From Sphingomonas sp. (GTDB lineage: Bacteria; Pseudomonadota; Alphaproteobacteria; Sphingomonadales; Sphingomonadaceae), in NCBI RefSeq assembly GCF_017304615.1, contig NZ_JAFKLZ010000001.1:434001-498000 (forward strand): a stretch of DNA of 64,000 bases, given 5' to 3'. A program made the position numbers and the translations under genes. Of the stretch, positions 33,488 through 40,772 are shown piece after piece. Under the pieces are notes generated by a model. The model was not told the DNA's origin. It saw only the letters and a program-made list of their open reading frames with translations, and did no database searches. Every line of letters begins with the position of its first letter. Position 1 is the stretch's first letter.

Positions 33488-34393
33488 TTATAGCAACCCT
33501 TGGGCGCGATACCATGCCGCCGTCGCCGCCAGCGCATCGCGCGTGTCGACCTGTGGCGCCCAGACGTCGGCGGGCGGGCGGGCATGGCTGACCCAGTCCT
33601 TATGGCAGAAATAGCGGACGCGGTCGGGGGTGAGCTTGGCGCGCTTGCCGCGGACCAGGCGGTCGCCGGTGGAGATCGTGTCGAGGATCATGCGGGGCAG
33701 GGGGAGCGGCAGAACCTTGCTGTCGGTCGCGACGCCGATCGCGCGGGCGAGGTCGCGGTGGTCCCAGCCGTTGGGCGCGCCATCGTCGGGCTCGACGATC
33801 TGGCGAGTCAGCGCGTTGCTCGCCGGGAGCGCGATCAACAGGCGAACGAGTTCCTCGACCGCGATGATGGAGAGCCTGCCACCGGCGGGGGGCAACGGCA
33901 TGACGTGTTTGATCGCGAGCTTGAACAGTTCGAGCATCTCATTGTCGCGCGGGCCGAAGATCGCGGGCGGGCGGACGATCGTCCAGTCGAGATTGCTCGT
34001 GTTCAGCACCTTGTCGGCCTCGGCCTTCGACCAGCCGTAATCGGACAGATCGGGTTCGCGGGCGGCGATCGAGGACACCTGCACGAAACGGCGGATGCCG
34101 GCCTGTTCGGCGGCGGCGATGACGTTGCGCGTGCCCTCGATATTGCCTGCCGCAAAGCCCGCGCGGTCCGGGGCGTTGATGACGCCCGCGACGTGCAGCA
34201 CGGCGTCGGCGCCCTCCACCAGCGTGGCGAGACTAGCTGCATCATCGAGCGCCCCGGCGACCCATGTAACGCCCGCGCGGTCGGGCTGCGGGCGGCGGGT
34301 CAGCGCGCGGAGTTCGATCCCGGCGGCGGTCGCCTGGTCGATGACATGGCTGCCGACGAAGCCGGTGCCCCCGGTCAGCGCAACGACAGTCAC
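33488..34393 (-). CDS. cerR: NAD(P)-dependent epimerase/dehydratase-like reductase, CerR-like
   Basis: 301 residues from a GTG that overlaps the proB stop (GTGA). Extended SDR fold: TGGTGFVGSHV nucleotide motif at residues 8-18 and YGWSKAEAD as the YxxxK catalytic site. In Caulobacter the equivalent gene beside spt and acp is needed for ceramide synthesis and is thought to reduce the 3-keto group of the sphingoid intermediate. The order here (cerR, acp, spt) is the same. Other uses of the fold cannot be excluded from sequence alone. Confidence 0.8.
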   Translation of the reverse strand: MTVVALTGGTGFVGSHVIDQATAAGIELRALTRRPQPDRAGVTWVAGALDDAASLATLVEGADAVLHVAGVINAPDRAGFAAGNIEGTRNVIAAAEQAGIRRFVQVSSIAAREPDLSDYGWSKAEADKVLNTSNLDWTIVRPPAIFGPRDNEMLELFKLAIKHVMPLPPAGGRLSIIAVEELVRLLIALPASNALTRQIVEPDDGAPNGWDHRDLARAIGVATDSKVLPLPLPRMILDTISTGDRLVRGKRAKLTPDRVRYFCHKDWVSHARPPADVWAPQVDTRDALAATAAWYRAQGLL

Positions 34394-35499
34394 GCGATCA
34401 CCATATGGTTGCGATGCACCAGCGCGGCGCGGGGCGCATAGCCCAGGATCGCCGCTGCCTCGTCGCTGCGCTTGCCCGCGATCCGCCCGGCGTCGGCCGA
34501 GTCATATTCGGCGAGGCCGTTGGCGATCACGCCGTCCGGCCCGGCGATCGCGATCAAGTCGCCGCGCGCGAAGTCGCCCTCGATCCGCACCGCGCCGGCG
34601 GGCAGCAGGCTCTTGCCCGCCGCCAGCGCCGTCACCGCGCCCGCATCGACATGGATCACGCCCCGGTTGCGCAGCCGCCCGCCAAGCCAGGCCTTGCGCG
34701 CGGGGGCGACGCGTTCGGCGGCGAACAGCGTGCCCGGACCGCCCCGGGTGAAGTGCGCCAGCGGATGGTCGATCTTGCCGCTCGCGATGGCGAGTTCGAT
34801 GCCCGCGCGCGTGGCGATCCGCGCCGCCTGGACCTTTGACGTCATGCCGCCGGAACCCATGCCCGACGACGATCCGCCCGCCATGCCCTCGATCGCGGCA
34901 TCGATCCGCGCGACCCGCTCGATCAGCATCGCGCCGGGCTTCGACGGGTCACGATCGTAGAGGCCGTCGACATCCGACAGCAGCAGCACGCCGCGCGCGC
35001 CCGCTGCCTGCGCCACGCGCGCCGCGAGCCGGTCATTGTCGCCGAAGCGGATTTCCTCGGTCGCGACCGAGTCATTCTCGTTGATCACCGGCACCACGCC
35101 CAGCCCGAGCAACCGGTCGAGCGTCGCCGCGGCGTTGAGATAGCGCCGCCGGTCCTCGAGGTCGTCGAGCGTCACCAGCATCTGCGCGGCGGTAAGCCCG
35201 TTAGCGGCGAGACATTCGGCCCAGACCTGACTCAGCGCGATCTGGCCGGTCGCGGCGGCGGCCTGCGCGTCTTCCAGGCTGGCGCGGCCGCCCTTCGCCA
35301 GCTTCAGCCGCCGCGCGCCAAGCGCGATCGCGCCCGACGACACCACCGCGATCTGCTGCCCGGCCTTCACGGTGGCGGCGATGTCCGCGGCAAGGCTCGC
35401 CAGCCAGTCGCGGCGTACTTCGCCCTCAGGCGTCACCAACAGCGACGACCCGACCTTCACGATCAGGCGGGGGCATTGGGAGGGCGCGAACCGTTCCAT
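34390..35499 (-). CDS. proB: Glutamate 5-kinase
   Basis: 369 residues from ATG 35499 (MERFAPSQCPRLIVKVGSS); the frame extends upstream without conserved sequence. Amino acid kinase domain with VKVGSSLL near the start, SSGAIALG and NENDSVATEEIRFGDND, then the flexible GSGGMTSKVQAA loop. A C-terminal PUA domain (RGVIHVDAGA to the end) is present. It phosphorylates glutamate in the first step of proline synthesis. Coupled by a GTGA overlap to the cerR-like gene, although the pathways are unrelated; in other genomes obgE-proB are neighbours, as nearly here. Confidence 0.95.
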   Translation of the reverse strand: MERFAPSQCPRLIVKVGSSLLVTPEGEVRRDWLASLAADIAATVKAGQQIAVVSSGAIALGARRLKLAKGGRASLEDAQAAAATGQIALSQVWAECLAANGLTAAQMLVTLDDLEDRRRYLNAAATLDRLLGLGVVPVINENDSVATEEIRFGDNDRLAARVAQAAGARGVLLLSDVDGLYDRDPSKPGAMLIERVARIDAAIEGMAGGSSSGMGSGGMTSKVQAARIATRAGIELAIASGKIDHPLAHFTRGGPGTLFAAERVAPARKAWLGGRLRNRGVIHVDAGAVTALAAGKSLLPAGAVRIEGDFARGDLIAIAGPDGVIANGLAEYDSADAGRIAGKRSDEAAAILGYAPRAALVHRNHMVIA

Positions 35500-35569
35500 C
35501 GCCGTTCCGTTAGCGTGGCCGCTTCCGTTATGATACCGTCGCGGAATATTTTCGGAGGGGGAAGTCATC

Positions 35570-36040
35570 ATGAAGCTATTGTCGATGTTAATCGCGTTCG
35601 CCGCCTTGCTGGTCGCGCCGGTGGCGTCCGCGCGCGACGCGGGGATCGCCGCGACGATCAAGACGATGATGGACGGCTTCAACAAGGGCGACATCGCCGC
35701 CGTGAAGGCGATCCACATCGTCGATCCGACGATCGTCGACAATGTCGCGCCGTTCGTCTGGTCCGGCCCCGGATCGTTCGACAAATGGCTCGGCGATCTC
35801 GGCAAGTCGGAAGCGGCGGCGGGCAAATCCGACGGCAATGTGTGGTTCGGCGAGTCGGTCGACGAGCAAATCAGCGACGGCAGCGCCTATGTCGTCACTC
35901 CCTGCACCTATACCTACAAGCAAGGCGGCAAGACGATGCGCGAAACCGGCTTCGTCGCGTTCGTGCTCGTTAAGGTAGGGATGGAATGGAAGGTCGCGTC
36001 GTGGAGCTGGGCGAGCCCGGCGGGCGTTCCGGTTAAATAA
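35570..36040 (+). CDS. Secreted NTF2/SnoaL-fold protein
   Basis: 156 residues. A signal peptide (MKLLSMLIAFAALLVAPVAS) ends at SARD. The mature part looks like a cone-shaped NTF2-like domain: IKTMMDGFNKGDIAAVKAI helix, VDPTIVDNVAPFVW strand, TGFVAFVLVKVGMEWKVASW final strands. Such proteins are often enzymes or ligand binders, but no catalytic pair is evident. The gene lies alone on the plus strand between proB and obgE, both on the minus strand, with GGAGGGGG upstream of the ATG. Confidence 0.78.
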   Translation: MKLLSMLIAFAALLVAPVASARDAGIAATIKTMMDGFNKGDIAAVKAIHIVDPTIVDNVAPFVWSGPGSFDKWLGDLGKSEAAAGKSDGNVWFGESVDEQISDGSAYVVTPCTYTYKQGGKTMRETGFVAFVLVKVGMEWKVASWSWASPAGVPVK

Positions 36041-36043
36041 GCC

Positions 36044-37093
36044 CTAGACCGGCGACCATTCGATCGCGTCCTCGCCCTCGTCGTCCTCGGGAACGGCGCC
36101 GGGGGCGGGGCCGATCGCGTCGAGCAATTTGTCGAGCACCCAGTCGACGCCGGTGCCGCTGACGCCGGAGATCGGCAGTACTTCCGCGCCGCTCGCTTCC
36201 TCGAGTTCCGCTGACAATGCCGCGATGAGTTCGTCGTCCAGCGTATCGATCTTGTTGAGCGCAACGACGACCGGCTTGTCGGTCAGCCCGCCGCCATAAG
36301 CCGCGAGTTCGTCGCGGACGATGCGATAGCTTTCGGCGACGTCGTCGTCATTGGCGTCGACCAGGTGGAGCAACACGCGGCAGCGTTCGATATGGCCGAG
36401 GAAGCGGTCGCCGATCCCGGCGCCATCGGCCGCGCCCTCGATCAGGCCGGGAATGTCGGCGATGACGAATTCGCGCTGGTGATGGCGCACCACGCCGAGC
36501 TGGGGGCGGGTCGTGGTGAAGGCGTATTCGCCGACCTTGGCCTGCGCGTTGGTGACCTGGTTGATGAAGGTCGATTTGCCGGCATTGGGCAGCCCGACCA
36601 GCCCGGCATCGGCGAGCAGCTTGAGCCGCAGCCACACCCATGCCTCCTCGCTCGGCCAGCCGGTGCCGTGCTGGCGCGGGGCACGGTTGGTCGACGTCTT
36701 GTAGCTGGCGTTGCCGCGTCCACCGTCGCCGCCGCGCAGGAAGGTGACGCGCTCGCCCACCTTGGTCAGGTCGAGGAGTAGCGACCGCTCCTCGTCATCG
36801 GCCAGGACCTGCGTGCCTACCGGCACCTTGATGACCAGATCGTCGCCGCCCGCGCCGGTACGGTTGCTGCCGGAGCCTCCCATCCCGCGGGGCGCGCGGA
36901 AATGCTGGGTGTAGCGGAAGTCGATCAGCGTATTGAGACCCGCGACAGTCTCGAAGATGATGTCGCCGCCCTTGCCGCCATTGCCACCATCGGGGCCGCC
37001 ATATTCGATGAACTTTTCGCGCCGGAACGACACGGCCCCGGGGCCGCCTGAACCCGAGCGGACGAAGATCTTTGCCTGGTCGAGGAAATGCAT
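36044..37093 (-). CDS. obgE: Obg-family GTPase
   Basis: 349 residues. The Gly-rich Obg domain (GGPDGGNGGKGGDII and similar) occupies 1-158 and the G domain follows, with GLPNAGKSTFI (G1), DIPGLIEGA (G3) and NKIDTLDD (G4). The C-terminal tail is short and acidic. ObgE is a ribosome-associated GTPase with roles in large-subunit assembly and stress signalling. It lies close to rplU-rpmA (3 kb away), its usual neighbours, with a few genes inserted. Confidence 0.96.
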   Translation of the reverse strand: MHFLDQAKIFVRSGSGGPGAVSFRREKFIEYGGPDGGNGGKGGDIIFETVAGLNTLIDFRYTQHFRAPRGMGGSGSNRTGAGGDDLVIKVPVGTQVLADDEERSLLLDLTKVGERVTFLRGGDGGRGNASYKTSTNRAPRQHGTGWPSEEAWVWLRLKLLADAGLVGLPNAGKSTFINQVTNAQAKVGEYAFTTTRPQLGVVRHHQREFVIADIPGLIEGAADGAGIGDRFLGHIERCRVLLHLVDANDDDVAESYRIVRDELAAYGGGLTDKPVVVALNKIDTLDDELIAALSAELEEASGAEVLPISGVSGTGVDWVLDKLLDAIGPAPGAVPEDDEGEDAIEWSPV

Positions 37094-37096
37094 CGA

Positions 37097-37690
37097 TCAG
37101 TCCCGAACGATGCCGTCTTTGAGCGCGGCGTAGGTCAGTGTCCGCGCGCGGTCACGGGGCAGACCTAGCGCGCGAGTCAGCGGGGCACCGAACAAGGCGT
37201 CGCCGAGCGCCATGATGACCAGTTGCAGTGTCTCGTCGGCGATCGGGCGTTCGTGGTCGGAATGATCCTCGGCCAGTTCGTCGACAAGGTCGTGGATCGC
37301 GCTGAAGATCGGGTCGAGCGCGTTCTCGTTGCCTGAAAGGATCATCCAGCTCGCCAGCGCCCCGGCACCGCCAGTGTCGAACGCATCGAACGCCATGTCG
37401 ACGACCTGGCGCGGATCGTGGCCGCCGGCGCGCTCGCGCAGGACCGTCTCGCGAATCTCCGTCGTGACATACTCCGCCATCCGCTCGATCAGCGCGGTCT
37501 GGAGCCCGGCGGCCGAACCGAAATGGTGGAGCAAATTGGCGTGGGTGCGGCCGATCCGCGCCGCCACGGCCTTGAGCGTCACGGCCTGCGGGCCGAGTTC
37601 CACCAGCACGTCGCGCGCGGCGTCGAGCGCGGCTTCGCGCGATTCCTCGGGCGACAGGCGGCGACGGACGGGCAGGGGGGTGACGGACAT
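37097..37690 (-). CDS. TetR-family transcriptional regulator
   Basis: 197 residues from ATG 37690; the frame extends 15 codons further. The N-terminal helix-turn-helix reads AVAARIGRTHANLLHHFGS, characteristic of TetR. The C-terminal helical ligand domain gives no hint of the ligand. Only 3 bases separate its stop from the obgE start, so the two are cotranscribed in spite of unrelated roles. No palindromic operator is obvious in the 154 bases before the gene. Confidence 0.88.
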   Translation of the reverse strand: MSVTPLPVRRRLSPEESREAALDAARDVLVELGPQAVTLKAVAARIGRTHANLLHHFGSAAGLQTALIERMAEYVTTEIRETVLRERAGGHDPRQVVDMAFDAFDTGGAGALASWMILSGNENALDPIFSAIHDLVDELAEDHSDHERPIADETLQLVIMALGDALFGAPLTRALGLPRDRARTLTYAALKDGIVRD

Positions 37691-37844
37691 GGATCGTCTG
37701 TCGGCGGTTTGGGCGTCCGGCGCAAGAGCAAGCAATGTCCCTTATCGGGGGGCCGGTTGCTCCGGTTCGAACCTTTCTTCGCTGTTTTTATGCACTTGGG
37801 CGTCGCAGCATCCGGGCGGGGCGTCGTCGGTCTGGAGGGGCGAG

Positions 37845-38777
37845 ATGGGGGTCAAGCGTTGGCGGTTGGGTGCAGCGGCGGTGCTGTTGCTGGGTTCGGG
37901 CGGCTGCGCGTCGTTTTCGGGCATGCCGAAATCAGTAACCGCGTATCGTCAGCCTAACGGTCTTATCAAGGATATGCGTGACGGTTTGGCGTATGTGAAC
38001 GCCGCCGGAATCAGTGACGTCGAGCGGAAGCGACGGCGCGACGACGAGATCACGCTTTATATGGCCGCCGCCGACGCACAGTTCGCGAACTTCCTCGGGA
38101 GCCTGTCCAGCGAGCGGAACGGCGCGAACGTGGCGCTGGATATTGCGGGGAGCGCGGCGGCCGGGGTCGGGTCGGTCGTGACCAACGCCGCGCCGGAACT
38201 TGCCGCGCTCGCCGGGTTCATCGGCAACACCAAGACCAGCATCAACAAGGAACTCTATTTCGAACGCACGCTGTCGGCGCTGATCGTGGCGATGCAGACC
38301 AACCGATTGAAGGTCCGTGCCCAGATCGAGGAACACAAGAAATTGCCGGCGTCGGACTACACGCTGGAAATGGCGTACGCGGAACTCCGGGATTACGAAG
38401 TCGCGGGCAGCATCAATGGCGCGATTGGCGAACTCAACGTTGCGGCGGCCAAGAGCTTTTCGGATGCGAAGGGCGATTACAGCAGAGCGGTAACGGCGTG
38501 TGTTCGCGACGAAAGTTTCGATGCGCCAGGGGGCGAAGCCCGAAAGTCGTTTCGTGCGACGAACAAAGCGGCCGCGACGCTGCCCTGGCCTGCCGACGTG
38601 CAGACAAAGGTCAAGAATCTCGGCAATACGATGCGCCAGCTGAATTTGACGCCATCGGCTGATGCCAAGACTCCGCAAGAGGTCGACGCCCAAGCGAGCG
38701 CCCTGCAAACCTATCTGACCGGCCTTTGCAAGCCGGCCGATGCGCAACGCCTCAAAGACCTTCTTGAAGGGAAGTGA
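37845..38777 (+). CDS. Putative lipoprotein, unknown function
   Basis: 310 residues with a GGAGGGG ribosome-binding site. A signal peptide with a lipobox-like end (LLLGSGGCASF, Cys21) predicts lipid anchoring. The mature region is mainly helical (DEITLYMAAADAQFANFL, LYFERTLSALIVAMQTNRL) with an Ala/Gly-rich hydrophobic stretch (ALDIAGSAAAGVGS). I do not recognise the family. It is followed one base after its stop by a 99-residue gene, forming a two-gene unit. Confidence 0.7.
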   Translation: MGVKRWRLGAAAVLLLGSGGCASFSGMPKSVTAYRQPNGLIKDMRDGLAYVNAAGISDVERKRRRDDEITLYMAAADAQFANFLGSLSSERNGANVALDIAGSAAAGVGSVVTNAAPELAALAGFIGNTKTSINKELYFERTLSALIVAMQTNRLKVRAQIEEHKKLPASDYTLEMAYAELRDYEVAGSINGAIGELNVAAAKSFSDAKGDYSRAVTACVRDESFDAPGGEARKSFRATNKAAATLPWPADVQTKVKNLGNTMRQLNLTPSADAKTPQEVDAQASALQTYLTGLCKPADAQRLKDLLEGK

Positions 38778-38778
38778 G

Positions 38779-39078
38779 ATGGACGATCCGACCGTTATTC
38801 TCTTCGACGCCGCTTGGGACAAGGATTTGCTGGAAAGGGAAATCCATAGCTACGAAGCGACGAGCGGCCCCATCACGGCGATCGGCGTGACGAACGATCC
38901 GACGGTGGGAACCTACACGGCGGGCACGTTCGACAGCGATGCAGATTCACCTGAAAAGCGGACCAAGATCCTGCCGATCGTCGACGGGCACTTTTCCATG
39001 CCCGCGGGTGCCGCGGAGGTCTGCCGGGGCTTTGCATTTCTCGACGGAACCGCGACGCCCGTCGTTCTGGCGCGTTAG
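38779..39078 (+). CDS. Hypothetical protein (99 aa)
   Basis: 99 residues from ATG 38779, one base after the lipoprotein stop; AAGGGAAG lies upstream. No signal peptide, acidic, with beta-like segments (PITAIGVTNDPTVGTYTAG, VDGHFSMPAGAAEVCRGF). Probably cytoplasmic. Cotranscription with a lipoprotein suggests a two-protein function, but nothing in the sequence says what. I recognise no family. Confidence 0.65.
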   Translation: MDDPTVILFDAAWDKDLLEREIHSYEATSGPITAIGVTNDPTVGTYTAGTFDSDADSPEKRTKILPIVDGHFSMPAGAAEVCRGFAFLDGTATPVVLAR

Positions 39079-39133
39079 CGCTCAGGCCTATCCGCCGCCG
39101 CCCTTGGTATCATAGGACGGCGGCGGATTTCGG

Positions 39134-39673
39134 TCATGCCGCGATGGGCATTCGTGGCTCGTCGGCGTCGAAATCGAGGAGCATTTCCACGGTATCGACA
39201 TCATGGCCGAGCGCCCGGGATGGCTGCGGTACGACCCGGCCCGTCGCGACGAAGCCCAACTTGCTCAGCACGCGGCCCGAAGCGGGATTGCCCGCGAGCC
39301 AGCTCGCCCGCAGTCGAGGCAGGCGGAGGCTGTCGCGGGCCAGCGCCACGACGGCATTCCCCGCCTCGGTCGCATAACCGCGGCCCCACACCTCCGGCGT
39401 CAGCCAATAGCCGAGTTCGGGGAGGTCGTGATCGTGATGAAGGCCGATGCATCCGATCGGCCGGTCGTCGCGTGCACGCTCGGTAATGACAAAACGCGGC
39501 ACCGAACCCTGCCAGGCGTCGGCCAGGAACGCCTCCGCATCGCCCTGCCCATAGGGCCATGGCACCCGAGACAACTTCGTCACCACCGACTTGTGCGCGA
39601 TGGCACGGGCAAGCGCCGGGGCATCTTCGGGCCAGCCGGGCCTTAAAACCAACCGAGGCGTAATCGCGAACAT
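39134..39673 (-). CDS. GNAT family N-acetyltransferase (RimJ-like)
   Basis: 179 residues with a good ribosome-binding site (GGAGAG). The fold of the RimJ/RimL group is clear: TPRLVLRPGWPEDAPALA at the start, LGYWLTPEVWGRGYATEAG as motif A for acetyl-CoA, and NPASGRVLSKLGFVATGR as motif B. It acetylates an unknown amine, possibly a protein N-terminus or small molecule. It lies alone between the hypothetical pair and the rpmA terminator. Confidence 0.88.
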   Translation of the reverse strand: MFAITPRLVLRPGWPEDAPALARAIAHKSVVTKLSRVPWPYGQGDAEAFLADAWQGSVPRFVITERARDDRPIGCIGLHHDHDLPELGYWLTPEVWGRGYATEAGNAVVALARDSLRLPRLRASWLAGNPASGRVLSKLGFVATGRVVPQPSRALGHDVDTVEMLLDFDADEPRMPIAA

Positions 39674-39744
39674 CTTACTCTCCGTGTCTTGGCCGCTGGC
39701 ACGTGGATGTGACGTGCGCGCGACGGTCGGGTGGAGGGAGCAAG

Positions 39745-39774
39745 AAAAAAGGGAGCCGGGGCGACCCGTCTCCC
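39745..39774 (-). terminator. Intrinsic terminator of the rplU-rpmA operon
   Basis: On the minus strand GGGAG-A-CGGG / CCCG-G-CTCCC with a four-base loop, then TTTTTTC. A second hairpin, CCGG-AT-CGCCC / GGGCG-AC-CCGG, lies at 39800-39825, closer to rpmA. Confidence 0.85.
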
Positions 39775-39839
39775 TGTTTCGGATTTCGTTCGTGAAACCC
39801 CGGATCGCCCTGGTGGGCGACCCGGATGGTCACCCGATG

Positions 39840-40109
39840 TTATTCGGCCGCGGCCGCCATAATGTCCACCGAACAGAACTTTCGGCCGAGCTTGCCGTCG
39901 TGGAACACCACGCGGCCATCGACGAGCGCGAACAGGGTATGGTCCTTCCCCATGCCCACGTTGCGGCCCGGATAGAATTTGGTCCCGCGCTGGCGCACGA
40001 GGATGTTGCCGGCGACGGCTTCCTGGCCGCCGAACTTCTTCACGCCGAGGCGGCGACCGGCCGAATCGCGACCGTTGCGCGACGAACCGCCTGCTTTCTT
40101 ATGTGCCAT
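39840..40109 (-). CDS. rpmA: 50S ribosomal protein L27
   Basis: 89 residues. [20 protein letters not shown] is the standard start of L27 without the N-terminal extension that is cleaved in some phyla, and [15 protein letters not shown] follows. It helps place tRNA at the peptidyl transferase centre. Second gene of rplU-rpmA, 12 bases after rplU. Confidence 0.97.
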   Translation of the reverse strand: MAHKKAGGSSRNGRDSAGRRLGVKKFGGQEAVAGNILVRQRGTKFYPGRNVGMGKDHTLFALVDGRVVFHDGKLGRKFCSVDIMAAAAE

Positions 40110-40121
40110 CTCGTTGCTTCC

Positions 40122-40496
40122 TTACGCTTCGGCAGCGGCCGGGGCGTCGCCCTCGGCCTTCTTCGCGGCGGCCTTTTTCGGGGCGGCCTTCTTCTCGGCG
40201 GCGCCGATCGACACGATCTTCAGAATCGTGTGGTTCTGGCGGTGGCCGTTCTTGCGGCGATAGTTGTGACGGCGGCGCTTCTTGAAGACGATGACCTTCT
40301 CGCCCTTCGCCTGCGCGATGATCTCGGCGGCGACGGTCAGGCCGTCGGTCGGCTTCAGCTCCGAGCCTTCGCCCGCGAGCAGCACGTCACCGAGCGTCAC
40401 AGACGCCCCGGCTTCTCCGTCGATCTTCTCGACGACAATCTTGTCTCCGGCGGCGACGCGATACTGCTTGCCGCCCGTGCGCACGACTGCGAACAT
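40122..40496 (-). CDS. rplU: 50S ribosomal protein L21
   Basis: 124 residues from the ATG of [20 protein letters not shown] codons four and three positions earlier could also serve. The [16 protein letters not shown] rRNA-binding block is intact. The last 26 residues are an Ala/Lys/Glu tail ([16 protein letters not shown] type) beyond the usual L21 end, seen in many alphaproteobacteria. First gene of rplU-rpmA. Confidence 0.96.
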   Translation of the reverse strand: MFAVVRTGGKQYRVAAGDKIVVEKIDGEAGASVTLGDVLLAGEGSELKPTDGLTVAAEIIAQAKGEKVIVFKKRRRHNYRRKNGHRQNHTILKIVSIGAAEKKAAPKKAAAKKAEGDAPAAAEA

Positions 40497-40677
40497 GGCC
40501 CTCATCACTTTTCAAATAAACGAACCCCGGCAAGCAAAAGCCTGCCCGGGAAAGAGGGGCCAGCTAGGCGAAGCATGCCGCGCTGTCAACCGCCGAGACG
40601 CGTGGGAAACGTCCAAAACGTGTGTTGCCCGTCCGCCACACCAATCGTGCGTCGTGTGCAGGCGCAGCATAACTTTG

Positions 40678-40705
40678 TTGTTACATTTCCATGACGGCAT
40701 ACAGT
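40678..40705 (+). promoter_or_regulatory. Possible sigma-70-type promoter of the TonB receptor gene
   Basis: TTGTTA (40678-40683), 16 bases, TACAGT (40700-40705) in an AT-richer stretch 68 bases upstream of the receptor start. A small hairpin TGCTGT / ACAGCA at about 40741-40756 precedes the ribosome-binding site. Weak, by eye only. Confidence 0.3.
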
Positions 40706-40772
40706 CCTCAACCGTAGCCGAGGGCGGAGAGGGCCCGAGGCTGCTGTAAAAACAGCAAATGGGGACTCGGCC

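Noticed and set aside
29866..33591. A 1,241-codon open frame on the plus strand opposite the hybrid kinase and spt
   Set aside because: It is the antisense shadow of real minus-strand genes, produced by the GC-rich third codon positions; its sequence is low-complexity Arg/His/Asp-rich with no domain.
40509..40772. Possible riboswitch before the TonB receptor gene
   Set aside because: I found no cobalamin-box or other aptamer core; only a short hairpin and a weak promoter are visible.
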